Shown: positions 1 through 8,111 of the stretch, one piece after another
Numbering within the stretch: position 1 is the first letter of the stretch
Layout of the letters: each line of letters starts with the position of its first letter
Assembly (NCBI GenBank): GCA_902779445.1
Contig: CACZBM010000008.1
Location: forward strand, 74,813 to 134,652
Source of the DNA: an uncultured Lachnospiraceae bacterium
Lineage (GTDB): Bacteria > Bacillota > Clostridia > Lachnospirales > Lachnospiraceae
DNA: 59,840 nt
Reading direction: 5' to 3'
Program-made: the position numbers and the translations under genes
The notes under the pieces: model-generated
Databases searched by the model: none
What the model was told of the DNA's origin: nothing
The model's input: only the letters and a program-made list of their open reading frames with translations

Positions 1-1052
1 TTCTCAATGACCTTGTCGATCATGTCATAGAGCTTCATAAGTCTCTGTCCGGTAAGGGCTGAGATAAAGATGATCTCGGCGTAGGGCATGAATGAGAGCA
101 CTTCTCTTATCTTCTTCGTGGTCTCGTTCATGGTCTTATCGTTTTTCTCAATACTGTCCCATTTATTAACCGCGATTATAACGCCCTTTCCTCTGTCATG
201 GGCGATACCGGCGATCTTCGCATCCTGTTCCGTAACTCCTTCTGCAGCATCTATCACAATGACGGCCACATCAGATCTCTCAACAGCACTTATGGTGCGA
301 AGGATCATAAAATGCTCCAGTTCTTCCTTTATCTTCTTTTTCTTCCGGAGACCCGCAGTATCTATGAATACATATTCTTTTCCATTATGGACTACGTCAG
401 TATCCACAGCATCTCTCGTGGTTCCTGCGATATCAGAAACGATAACCCTGTTTTCACCAATAAGCTTATTGATTATGGATGATTTCCCCACATTGGGCTT
501 ACCAACTATTGCGATGCGGGGTCTTGAGTCTTCATTCTCTCCCGGCTGTTTATCGGGAAAAAGCTTTACAACCTCATCCAGAAGTTCCCCTATTCCCTTT
601 CTCTGTCCGGCAGAGATCGGGATCGGCTCGCCCATACCCAGATTATAGAATTCGTAAACGTCATACTGGAATTTATCAAAATTATCAACTTTGTTGACAG
701 TAAGCACCACATGCTTTCCTGAACGCCTTAAGATATCAGCTACTCTCGCATCACTGTCAGTAAGTCCTGACTTGATATCCGTGATAAAAATAATAACGTC
801 TGCAGTATTGATGGCGATCTCAGCCTGTACCTTCATTTCTGAAAGTATCAGATCTTTACTGTCAGGTTCTATACCGCCTGTATCGATTATGGTAAAGTCC
901 CTGTCAAGCCAGTTTACATCTGCATATATACGGTCTCTTGTGACACCGGGCTTATCCTGCACAATGGAGATCCTCTCTCCTGCGAGAACGTTAAATAATG
1001 TTGATTTACCTACATTCGGTCTGCCCACCAGGGCTACGATCGGTCTGCTCAT
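1..1052 (-). CDS. der: Ribosome biogenesis GTPase Der (EngA), 3' end outside window
   Basis: Der is a tandem-GTPase factor for late 50S ribosome assembly. The reverse strand encodes [18 protein letters not shown] at the start, so the first P-loop is at about residues 10-17, and a second P-loop, GKPNVGKSS, lies near residue 185. The DTAGL and NKWD motifs of the second G domain are also readable. About 350 codons are present; the family is about 440 residues, so most of the C-terminal KH-like domain lies beyond position 1. The gene starts 10 bases downstream of the DUF512 gene, as expected for a shared transcript. No frameshift is seen. Confidence 0.97.
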   Translation of the reverse strand, partial: MSRPIVALVGRPNVGKSTLFNVLAGERISIVQDKPGVTRDRIYADVNWLDRDFTIIDTGGIEPDSKDLILSEMKVQAEIAINTADVIIFITDIKSGLTDSDARVADILRRSGKHVVLTVNKVDNFDKFQYDVYEFYNLGMGEPIPISAGQRKGIGELLDEVVKLFPDKQPGENEDSRPRIAIVGKPNVGKSSIINKLIGENRVIVSDIAGTTRDAVDTDVVHNGKEYVFIDTAGLRKKKKIKEELEHFMILRTISAVERSDVAVIVIDAAEGVTEQDAKIAGIAHDRGKGVIIAVNKWDSIEKNDKTMNETTKKIREVLSFMPYAEIIFISALTGQRLMKLYDMIDKVIE

Positions 1053-1062
1053 GTTACTCCTT

Positions 1063-2418
1063 TTATTTAGGTTCGACGGATGAGGGTTCTACCAATTTCC
1101 TGATAAATTCATACCCGTCGGTTGCTATGATTTCCACCGGCACATGAAGCGCATCAGATATACCCTCAAGGGTCATATCATCCAGCAGCACATCCGTTCC
1201 GGCTCTTAAGAGGTTTCCCGGAAGAAAAAGCTTTGTACCCAGTTCCTTTCCCTTTAACTGCGCTACTATATCCTGTCCGGTCAAAAGCCCGCTCACTGTG
1301 ATCTGTTCCCCGAAGAAATCATTTCTTACCGGATAATTCCTGACCCTGACTTTGGGGTAAAAGTCAGCAAGTCTCTTTAAGAGCTTTTCTCTTACAGGAT
1401 CCATAAGGAGTCCGCCTGCCAGGGAAATATCCGAACTCTTTCCCCTCTCCGGCCATTTCTCCGGCTCTTCATCCATACTCCTGAAAGCTTCTTCGGCTTC
1501 ATCGAGGAATGATCTTATCATTCCCACACCGTTTTCATACTGGAGATATCCGTCGTAATTCTCTTCCGGTGGCACTTCCTCACCCGCAAGGACATAGAAT
1601 TCATCCCCGGCATGTATAAAGTGGGTTCCGTGTTTTTCGTACAGTTTCTCCTGCCACCTGTGTATTATATCGAGGACTTCCCTGGCGTCATCCGGTTCAA
1701 AGCTCTCTAAAGGGTAAAGTCCCTCCCTGTACTTACTTAATCCCACCGGAACCACAGAAACGCTTTTCAGATACGGGATATATTTCGTAAGATCCCTTAT
1801 GGATCTCTCCAGTTCTTCTCCGTCATTAATACCCTTACAGAGCACTATCTGCCCGTTCATCCTGATCCCGGCTTCAAATAACCTGTCAGCTTTTTTCAGG
1901 GCTTCTCCCGCAAAACGGTTATGCAGCATTTTGCATCTTAGTTCGGGATTTGTGGTCTGAAAAGATATATTTATGGGATCCAGACGGTACTTTATGATCC
2001 TGTCGATATCATGGTCCGACATATTTGTGAGAGTTACGTAATTTCCCTGGAGAAAAGAGAGTCTCGAATCATCATCCTTAAAGTAAAGGGTCTCTCTCAT
2101 TCCCGGAGGCATCTGGTCGATAAAGCAGAAAATACATTTATTGGAACATGATCTGTAGTCATCCATGAGACCGTTCTCAAATTCGATCCCCAGATCTTCA
2201 TCCTCATCTTTGTCTATGTCAAGCTCCCACTCTTCACCATCCGGCTTCTTTATCAGTACTGAAATATGGCTGTCCTCAGTGAGATACTGATAATCAAAGA
2301 TATCCTCGATCAGCTGTCCGTTGATACTGATCACCCGGTCACCTTTTTCAATTTCCATCTCTTCCGCAATGCTGCCGCTTTTGACTGACCGGACAATGTG
2401 GTATTTTTCATGCTTCAA
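1063..2418 (-). CDS. PDZ-radical SAM-DUF512 protein
   Basis: This 451-residue protein has an N-terminal PDZ-like segment (about 8-60), a radical SAM cluster motif C91-x3-C95-x2-C98 (CSNKCIFC) followed by [10 protein letters not shown], and a C-terminal DUF512 domain. That architecture matches the TIGR03279 family of putative FeS oxidoreductases, which usually sit next to der in Firmicutes, as here. The substrate of the family is not known to me, so only cluster binding and S-adenosylmethionine chemistry can be inferred. The Shine-Dalgarno sequence lies in a GACGAGGG stretch that also resembles the end of repeat family 1. It follows rsfS by 14 bases. Confidence 0.9.
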   Translation of the reverse strand: MKHEKYHIVRSVKSGSIAEEMEIEKGDRVISINGQLIEDIFDYQYLTEDSHISVLIKKPDGEEWELDIDKDEDEDLGIEFENGLMDDYRSCSNKCIFCFIDQMPPGMRETLYFKDDDSRLSFLQGNYVTLTNMSDHDIDRIIKYRLDPINISFQTTNPELRCKMLHNRFAGEALKKADRLFEAGIRMNGQIVLCKGINDGEELERSIRDLTKYIPYLKSVSVVPVGLSKYREGLYPLESFEPDDAREVLDIIHRWQEKLYEKHGTHFIHAGDEFYVLAGEEVPPEENYDGYLQYENGVGMIRSFLDEAEEAFRSMDEEPEKWPERGKSSDISLAGGLLMDPVREKLLKRLADFYPKVRVRNYPVRNDFFGEQITVSGLLTGQDIVAQLKGKELGTKLFLPGNLLRAGTDVLLDDMTLEGISDALHVPVEIIATDGYEFIRKLVEPSSVEPK

Positions 2419-2432
2419 TTATATAACCCTCG

Positions 2433-2768
2433 TCAGTCAACTACCTTCCCGTCTTTCCATATACGATCCAGATCATAGAAAGAACGGCTTTCCTTATCAA
2501 AAATATGGACAATGACATCACCGTAATCTAAAAGGATCCAGTTTGAATCCCTGTTACCCTCGGTGTTCTTATGGTTCGCACCGGCTTTGGTAAGGGCTTC
2601 ATCTGCGGCCTCTTCCATAGCTTCGATCTGATTCGGATTATTTCCGGTCCCGATCACAAAGTAATCGGCAAAATCGGCGATCCCTGTAATATCTATTATT
2701 TTTATATCCTCTCCCTTTTTATCTGAGAGAGCTTCCGCTGCTACGCGGGCAAGTTCAATCGCTTCCAT
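2433..2768 (-). CDS. rsfS: Ribosomal silencing factor RsfS
   Basis: RsfS binds L14 on the 50S subunit and blocks subunit joining under nutrient stress. The 111-residue protein has the full Iojap/RsfS fold signature, including the ADYFVIGTGNNPNQ segment and the DYGDVIVHIFD strand near the C-terminus, at the usual length. It lies in the nadD-yqeK-rsfS order common in Firmicutes. No LytR-type gene is found between yqeK and rsfS; a repeat element fills the gap instead. Confidence 0.96.
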   Translation of the reverse strand: MEAIELARVAAEALSDKKGEDIKIIDITGIADFADYFVIGTGNNPNQIEAMEEAADEALTKAGANHKNTEGNRDSNWILLDYGDVIVHIFDKESRSFYDLDRIWKDGKVVD

Positions 2769-2792
2769 GTTGGTCTCCTGTAGTGTTGTTCT

Positions 2793-2917
2793 CCCTCATC
2801 CGTCACGGCTTCGCCGTGCCACCTTCTCCCGCAAGCGGGCGAAGGCTTTGACTTCCCAAAGGCTTCCCCCCTTTACAAGGGGGAAGCTGTCAGACCTCTA
2901 GGTCTGACTGATGAGGG
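2793..2917. repeat. Family 1 structured repeat, complete copy (rsfS/yqeK gap)
   Basis: The element begins with CCCTCATC and ends with GATGAGGG, giving complementary termini. Inside the left end is a 6-3-6 hairpin, CACGGC-TTC-GCCGTG (2804-2818). Further on are C-rich/G-rich hairpins (CTTCCCCC with GGGGGAAG) and CAGACC-TCTA-GGTCTG before the right end. The stop codon of yqeK abuts the right terminus. No coding capacity is seen, so any movement would need a transposase acting from elsewhere. Confidence 0.85.
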
Positions 2918-3487
2918 TTACTTTCTTAAATAATATTCATACGTCTCCCGTGTCATCGGATCCACGGGCCGGTCACCCTTTGTAAGATACTCCAGAGTAT
3001 CATGCAGTATCTTTATAACCGCTGCATCTATATCCGTAAATGCCATTTCTCTTATATCCGTGAGATTCGGAGCCTGTGAACGGTTGATCTCGATATAATC
3101 AGCCGTAAAAACGATCTTCTCTACAAGGCTCATATCCGGTCTCCCGGTGGTATGATACCTTATGGCATTTATGATCTCTTCATCCTTTATGCCGTACTCA
3201 TGCTCTGCAATATATGCTCCAAGCTTAGAGTGAAGAAGATAAGGCGCCTTTTTTTCCGTATCGTTAAGCACTATCTTGTACTTCCTGCATAATGCGTATT
3301 TTTCATCATTGGGGATATTTTTCGCACAATCGTGCAGAAGTCCTGCAGTGAAAAGCCGTTCCGGATCCAGCCGGTACCTCATTGCAAGGGAAGAAGCAAG
3401 GTAGGCAACCCCCAGCGTGTGCTGGTACCTCTCCCTGTCCAGTTCTTTCTTTATCTTCTTTTTAATGGCATTATTAGTGTCATTCAT
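2918..3487 (-). CDS. yqeK: HD-domain nucleotide hydrolase YqeK
   Basis: YqeK-family proteins are HD-domain phosphohydrolases; the family hydrolyses diadenosine tetraphosphate symmetrically. The 189-residue sequence has H23 (YQHTLG), the LLHDCAKN metal motif at about 51-58, the LLHSKLGAYIAE segment, and a TADYIE motif near residue 130, at family length. It overlaps nadD by 8 bases, so translation is probably coupled. The stop codon touches the right end of a family 1 repeat. Confidence 0.94.
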   Translation of the reverse strand: MNDTNNAIKKKIKKELDRERYQHTLGVAYLASSLAMRYRLDPERLFTAGLLHDCAKNIPNDEKYALCRKYKIVLNDTEKKAPYLLHSKLGAYIAEHEYGIKDEEIINAIRYHTTGRPDMSLVEKIVFTADYIEINRSQAPNLTDIREMAFTDIDAAVIKILHDTLEYLTKGDRPVDPMTRETYEYYLRK

Positions 3488-4082
3488 AGATCTTATTTTC
3501 CAAAATAAATTCCCTTAGTGCTTCAGGTAAATAATACCTTACGGACTTCTTTTCAGAAATAAGCTTTCTTATCATTGAAGAAGAAATATCGATATTTGTA
3601 GTGTGAAGTATGGATATCCGGGCTCCGTATCTTTCCTTTAACATATCCATATCAGTTCTTAAGTCGTCCTCAGACTCGTTATTCCGGACTGATACGAGAA
3701 GAGTGCAGTTGTCAAATATGACCTTCGGCTCTTTCCAGGAACCTATCTCATGTAAAATATCTGCCCCGGTAATAAAAAACAACTGATCATCCGGTGTCTT
3801 TTCCCTAAGTTCCCTTATGGTATCGGCCGTATAGGTATTTCCCTCTCTTTTTATCTCAATATCCGAAACTGTAAATCCCGGGTTATCCTTTACAGCGAGC
3901 TCACACATTTTAAGCCTTATCTTTCCGTCCGGAATATCCGTTCCCTTTTTGAAATAAGAGATCCCGCTTGGAATGATAAGAACTTCATCCAGAGAATACT
4001 CAGATCTCGCCTGCTCGGCAAGGATCAGATGCCCTGTATGTATGGGATTAAAGGTTCCTCCAAGGATTCCTGTTCTCTTCAT
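3480..4082 (-). CDS. nadD: Nicotinate-nucleotide adenylyltransferase
   Basis: NadD adenylates nicotinate mononucleotide in NAD synthesis. The 200-residue protein opens with the nucleotidyltransferase motif GGTFNPIHTGH at residues 8-18 and has the second motif SSSMIRKLI near residue 170. Length is normal. The start overlaps the end of yhbY by four bases and its end overlaps yqeK, placing it in the obg-yhbY-nadD-yqeK transcript. Confidence 0.97.
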   Translation of the reverse strand: MKRTGILGGTFNPIHTGHLILAEQARSEYSLDEVLIIPSGISYFKKGTDIPDGKIRLKMCELAVKDNPGFTVSDIEIKREGNTYTADTIRELREKTPDDQLFFITGADILHEIGSWKEPKVIFDNCTLLVSVRNNESEDDLRTDMDMLKERYGARISILHTTNIDISSSMIRKLISEKKSVRYYLPEALREFILENKIYE

Positions 4083-4375
4083 GGAAGTACTATCTTCGGC
4101 TCCTTTGCAGGCCTGTAAAGAGTGATCTTTCTGCCGACAACCTGTACTAAAAGGGATCTGGTACGCTCTGACAACACTGCCCCTATCTCCCTTGGATCAT
4201 CGTCGCAGTTTTTAAGTACCGATATCTTTATTAATTCTCTTTTGGCAAGAGCTTCGTCCACTGCAGAAGTAAATTCCGGAGTAAGGCTTGATTTACCTAA
4301 CTGGAACAATGCATCTTCCGTCATGGCAAGGCTTCGTAAATATGCTCTTTGTTTGCTGGTTATATTTTTATTCAT
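4079..4375 (-). CDS. yhbY: YhbY-type CRM-domain RNA-binding protein
   Basis: YhbY is a small single-CRM-domain protein associated with pre-50S particles. The sequence opens MNKNITSKQRAYLRSLAM, the usual family start, and is about 98 residues long. An upstream in-frame GTG directly precedes this ATG. I chose the ATG because it forms an ATGA overlap with the obg stop codon, implying coupled translation. It belongs to the same cluster as obg and nadD. Confidence 0.94.
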   Translation of the reverse strand: MNKNITSKQRAYLRSLAMTEDALFQLGKSSLTPEFTSAVDEALAKRELIKISVLKNCDDDPREIGAVLSERTRSLLVQVVGRKITLYRPAKEPKIVLP

Positions 4376-5670
4376 CACTCGTAGTAGTCAAATTGGAAAC
4401 CGTAGATTTTTACGGTGTCTCCCTCATTAATGCCAAGTTCTTTAAGCTTTTCAAGCGCACCTATATCCTTCATAAAGTTCTGGAAGAACATGAATCCCTT
4501 CTCGGAATCCAGATTGGTGTACCCAAGCATCTTTTCGATCCGGGGACCTTCAATAACATACATCTTACTGCTCTCGTCATATTCGACAGTGTATGGCAGT
4601 TCTTCAGCGATATGCTCCATGGGATCGTACTCCGACTCAAAGGTAACAATATCCCCTTTCAGCCTGCCAAGCTCTTCCCTTACGGCATACATCAGTGTAT
4701 CGAGCCCCTTATTGGTAGCTGCTGAAATAGGAATAACCTTTATCCCCTTAGGCTCAAACTCATCCCTTATCCTTTTAACCGGATCAGGGTCAGCATCCGG
4801 CAGTATGACATCTGTCTTATTAGCCGCTATTATCTGGGGTTTCTTTGAAAGATCCACATTATAGGATGCAAGTTCTTTATTAATAGCGTAGATATCGTCA
4901 ACAGGATCCCTGCCTTCAGTACCTGCAGCATCAACCATGTGAATAAGTATGCGGCATCTTTCTATATGACGCAGGAATTCATGTCCAAGTCCCACGCCCT
5001 CCGATGCTCCTTCAATCAGTCCCGGAATATCAGCAAGCACGAAACCGCTCTCTCCGTCCTTAAAGTCTACCACACCCAGGAAAGGGTGCAAAGTAGTAAA
5101 GGGGTAACTTGCGATCTCGGGCTTGGCATTTGTGACCATGGAAATAAGAGTGGATTTCCCTGCATTGGGGAAGCCCACGAGTCCAACATCAGCGATGACC
5201 TTAAGCTCAAGTTTTACCTCAGCTTCTACTCCGTCCTGACCGGGCTGGGCATACTTCGGTACCTGCATGGTGCTGGTGGCATAATGCTGGTTTCCGTTTC
5301 CGCCCCTGCCTCCACGTAAGACCACCACTTCCATATCCTCGCCGGACATGTCCACGATCACCTTATCAGTGGCAGCATCCTTTATCACGGTGCCCTCAGG
5401 AACCTTCAGGATAAGATCCTTGCCGTTTTTCCCGTGCATACGTTTCTTCCGGCCGTTCTCTCCGTTTTCTGCAGAAAATTTCCGCTTATAACGATAGTCG
5501 GACAAGGTATTTACACCCTTGTCCGTCCTAAAGATAACTGAGCCGCCGTTTCCGCCGTCTCCTCCGTCAGGTCCGCCGTGAGACACGTACTTCTCTCTTC
5601 TGAAAGAAATACATCCGTCTCCGCCTTTTCCTGACTTTATTATTATTTTCGCTCTGTCATGAAATGGCAT
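4375..5670 (-). CDS. obg: GTPase Obg/CgtA
   Basis: Obg is an essential 50S-assembly and stress-linked GTPase. The glycine-rich Obg domain occupies residues 1-158 with many GGxGG turns, the P-loop GFPNAGKS is at 166-173, NKTD is near 283, and a C-terminal OCT domain covers roughly 355-431, making it a full-length 431-residue protein. It begins three bases after rpmA, in the classic rplU-prp-rpmA-obg order. Confidence 0.98.
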   Translation of the reverse strand: MPFHDRAKIIIKSGKGGDGCISFRREKYVSHGGPDGGDGGNGGSVIFRTDKGVNTLSDYRYKRKFSAENGENGRKKRMHGKNGKDLILKVPEGTVIKDAATDKVIVDMSGEDMEVVVLRGGRGGNGNQHYATSTMQVPKYAQPGQDGVEAEVKLELKVIADVGLVGFPNAGKSTLISMVTNAKPEIASYPFTTLHPFLGVVDFKDGESGFVLADIPGLIEGASEGVGLGHEFLRHIERCRILIHMVDAAGTEGRDPVDDIYAINKELASYNVDLSKKPQIIAANKTDVILPDADPDPVKRIRDEFEPKGIKVIPISAATNKGLDTLMYAVREELGRLKGDIVTFESEYDPMEHIAEELPYTVEYDESSKMYVIEGPRIEKMLGYTNLDSEKGFMFFQNFMKDIGALEKLKELGINEGDTVKIYGFQFDYYE

Positions 5671-5673
5671 AAA

Positions 5674-5964
5674 TCAAGCTTTTTCCTCTACCGCATAGAC
5701 ACTTGCCTGTTTCCTGAACTTGCCGAGTCTCTCAAAACGGAGAACTCCGTCTACCTTAGCGTAAAGCGTATCATCTCCGCCTCTTCCCACGTTCTTACCG
5801 GGATGTATATGAGTTCCGCGCTGTCTGTATATGATGTTTCCTGCGAGAACGAACTGTCCGTCTGCTCTCTTAGCGCCAAGTCTCTTCGACTCAGAATCAC
5901 GTCCGTTCTTTGTGGAACCGACTCCCTTCTTATGAGCGAAGAACTGAAGGTTAAGATTTAACAT
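5674..5964 (-). CDS. rpmA: 50S ribosomal protein L27 with cleavable N-terminus
   Basis: This 96-residue L27 starts [14 protein letters not shown], the Firmicutes-type N-terminal extension that the Prp protease removes before ribosome assembly, as shown in Staphylococcus aureus. The rest ([16 protein letters not shown] and following) is standard L27. The prp gene lies immediately upstream, so substrate and protease are made from the same transcript. Confidence 0.98.
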   Translation of the reverse strand: MLNLNLQFFAHKKGVGSTKNGRDSESKRLGAKRADGQFVLAGNIIYRQRGTHIHPGKNVGRGGDDTLYAKVDGVLRFERLGKFRKQASVYAVEEKA

Positions 5965-5981
5965 AACCGCATTCCTCCTTA

Positions 5982-6320
5982 TTATACTGTCTCTTCCGTA
6001 AGCTCTATATACTTACTTCCGTAATTCTTCACACTGTCTTTTAATCCGTAGTACATACTGTCAAGCAGAAGAAGTGCTTTCTCTGAGGGTATATCACTGA
6101 ACTCACATCTTATCTCTCCCCCTTTTTCATCGGAAGATACCTGCATTAGAGGTAGATCCTCCGGCGAAAGCCTCTCTATGGAATTCAGGGTATTTATCAC
6201 CAGCATTGAAACTGCGGCACAGACGATATCCTCGCCCTTATCTGCATATCCTGCATGCCCCTTACTGGTAAAACCCTTTATACAGCCGTTTTCTGCTCTG
6301 TTTATGACTATATGTATCAC
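5982..6320 (-). CDS. prp: Ribosomal-processing cysteine protease Prp
   Basis: Prp cleaves the N-terminal extension from L27. The 112-residue protein has the family motif around catalytic His22 (KGHAGYA) and Cys34 (DIVCAAVS). It sits between rplU and rpmA, its normal position, starting two bases after the rplU stop codon. The adjacent L27 has the matching LNLQFFA site, which supports the assignment. Confidence 0.96.
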   Translation of the reverse strand: MIHIVINRAENGCIKGFTSKGHAGYADKGEDIVCAAVSMLVINTLNSIERLSPEDLPLMQVSSDEKGGEIRCEFSDIPSEKALLLLDSMYYGLKDSVKNYGSKYIELTEETV

Positions 6321-6322
6321 TC

Positions 6323-6628
6323 TTATGCGTTGATCTTGTCGATCTGTACTTTAGTGTATGCTTGTCTGTGGCCGTTCTTCTTATGATATCCGGTTTTTCT
6401 CTTGTAGTGATAAACAACGACTTTTTTGCTCTTAACCTGATCCAGAACTTTTCCTGAAACAGAAGCATTCTTCACGTCGTCGCCTACTGCAAGTGAATCA
6501 CCGCCTACAGCCAGAACATCGTCGAAAGTAACAGCACTGTCTTTATCAAGGTCGAGCTTTTCCACGTAGATAACGTCGCCCTCCTGAACTTTGTACTGTT
6601 TTCCGCCTGTTGCAATGATTGCGTACAT
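6323..6628 (-). CDS. rplU: 50S ribosomal protein L21
   Basis: L21 is a 23S rRNA-binding protein of the large subunit. The 101-residue product begins [18 protein letters not shown] and ends with the [18 protein letters not shown] segment typical of the family. A strong AGGAGG sequence precedes the ATG. It is the first gene of a cluster reaching to der. The roughly 80-base leader could carry r-protein autoregulation, but I could not identify a known leader structure. Confidence 0.98.
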   Translation of the reverse strand: MYAIIATGGKQYKVQEGDVIYVEKLDLDKDSAVTFDDVLAVGGDSLAVGDDVKNASVSGKVLDQVKSKKVVVYHYKRKTGYHKKNGHRQAYTKVQIDKINA

Positions 6629-6713
6629 AGGACACCTCCTAATCTCTTTACTCGCTGATACGGTTGCCTTTTATCAAGACTATTTGAAACCTTTTCATGC
6701 GGCATACCCGGAT

Positions 6714-6742
6714 ACATTACCATATAATAATACCGGTGTCAA
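6714..6742 (-). promoter_or_regulatory. Sigma-A-type promoter for rplU operon
   Basis: Reverse strand shows TTGACA (6737-6742), a 17-base spacer, then TAATGT (6714-6719) preceded by TGG, an extended -10. The predicted transcript has a leader of about 80 bases before rplU. Directly upstream of the -35 are short tandem repeats. Confidence 0.65.
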
Positions 6743-6744
6743 GA

Positions 6745-6895
6745 AGATCTTCGCTAACCGGAGATCCTTCACTAACCGGAGATCCTTCGCTAACGCTCAG
6801 GATGACAATGTAGTATCATTCTGAGTTAGTGGTATCATTCTGAGTTAGTGGTGTCATTCTGAGTTAGTGGTGTCATTCTGAGCAAAGCGAAGAAT
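6745..6895. repeat. Tandem array of family 2 half-elements between rplU and pta
   Basis: The stretch holds about two and a half copies of a 17-base unit, CTAACCGGAGATCCTTC, followed by three to four copies of a 20-base unit containing TCATTCTGAGTTAGTGG, ending in a normal half-element GTCATTCTGAGC plus AAAGCGAAGAATCT at the 3' end of pta. The units are cores of repeat family 2 amplified in tandem. No gene is seen here. Confidence 0.8.
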
Positions 6896-7915
6896 CTACT
6901 TTGCTGCCAGCTGGGCCTGTACAGCTGTTATTGCGATCACACCTTCCACGTCGTGGGAATTGCATCCTCTGGAGAGGTCATTAACAGGCCTTGAAAGTCC
7001 CTGGAGAAGAGGTCCGAAGGCGTTCGCTTTTCCGAGGCGCTGAACCAGCTTATATCCGATATTTCCTGCATCGAGATTCGGGAAGATAAGGACATTTGCG
7101 TGTCCTGCAACATATGAATCCGGAGCCTTGCTCTCTGCCACTTCCGGCACAAGTGCAGCATCCAGCTGGAGTTCTCCGTCCAGTATAAGTCCGGGAAATC
7201 TGTCGTGAGCAATATTAACTGCATTTACAACCTTGTCTACCAATGCATGCTTAGCACTTCCCTTTGTGGAATGTGAAAGCATGGCTACCTTCGGCTGTGC
7301 GCCTACAAGAGCCTTAAAGGATTCTGCGGAGGTCTTTGCTATTACAGCAAGTTCCTCTGCGTTTGGATCCTGATTAAGTCCGCAGTCTGCAAATACAAAT
7401 GTACCCTTTTCACCCATATCACAGTCAGGCACACACATGATAAAGAATCCGGATACCATCTCCACTCCCGGAGCGGTACGGAGTATCTGAAGCGCAGGCC
7501 GCAGGGTATCTGCGGTGGCGTGACACGCTCCTGCCACCATTCCGTCTGCAACTCCCTGCTTAACCATCATGATACCGTATGTCAGATAGTTATTTTTAAG
7601 GATCTCATCAGCCTTTTCTGGAGTCATTCCCTTATGGCTTCTAAGCTCCACCAGTTTCTCTTTATATTCATCAAAGTGAGGATCCGTCAGGGGATCAACA
7701 AATGCTATATCCGAAATATCCACCCTTAGTTTCTTTGCTCTTTCAGCGACCTTCTTCTCATCGCCAACCATGATGATATTCGCGATATTGTCTCTCAAAC
7801 TCCATGTGGCTGCTCTTATCACGCGGTCATCATCGGATTCGGGCAGGACTATGGTCTTTATGTCCTTTGATGCCCTTTCATACACACTATTGATAAATTC
7901 GCATTCTCTTTCCAT
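6896..7915 (-). CDS. pta: Phosphate acetyltransferase
   Basis: Pta converts acetyl-CoA and phosphate to acetyl phosphate, the step before acetate kinase in acetate fermentation. The 339-residue protein is a single PTA/PTB domain with TIVLPESDDDRVIRAA at the N-terminus and the GDMEKGTFVFADCGLN-like segment (here DMGEKGTFVFADCG), at the short Gram-positive length. AAGGAGGAAG precedes the ATG and overlaps the end of the 59-residue gene upstream. No ackA gene is next to it in the window. Confidence 0.95.
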   Translation of the reverse strand: MERECEFINSVYERASKDIKTIVLPESDDDRVIRAATWSLRDNIANIIMVGDEKKVAERAKKLRVDISDIAFVDPLTDPHFDEYKEKLVELRSHKGMTPEKADEILKNNYLTYGIMMVKQGVADGMVAGACHATADTLRPALQILRTAPGVEMVSGFFIMCVPDCDMGEKGTFVFADCGLNQDPNAEELAVIAKTSAESFKALVGAQPKVAMLSHSTKGSAKHALVDKVVNAVNIAHDRFPGLILDGELQLDAALVPEVAESKAPDSYVAGHANVLIFPNLDAGNIGYKLVQRLGKANAFGPLLQGLSRPVNDLSRGCNSHDVEGVIAITAVQAQLAAK

Positions 7916-7930
7916 TTTAATACTTCCTCC

Positions 7931-8110
7931 TTATTCGTCCGGGTTGATAAAATATTTCGTACAACCACAGCTTTCTTTATATACTCTCTTCCACAGTTTC
8001 CAGATATAGTCGAGGGTAATATATCTTCTTTTTATCCGTCTCACATCCATCAGGGCAGAAACTTCAAAATACAGTTCTCTCGCAAGATCTGTCTCAAATT
8101 CCCTATCCAT
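7931..8110 (-). CDS. Small conserved-looking gene of unknown function, 59 residues
   Basis: I do not recognise this gene. It starts one base after the protease stop codon, with AGGTGGGA placed about four bases before ATG, and stops inside the Shine-Dalgarno region of pta, so it is tightly packed on both sides. The product begins MDREFETDLARELY, is rich in charged and aromatic residues (DYIWKLWKRVY), has a C-G-C pair near residues 48-50, and has no signal peptide or membrane segment. The packing and ribosome-binding site are the main evidence that it is real. Confidence 0.7.
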   Translation of the reverse strand: MDREFETDLARELYFEVSALMDVRRIKRRYITLDYIWKLWKRVYKESCGCTKYFINPDE

Positions 8111-8111
8111 T

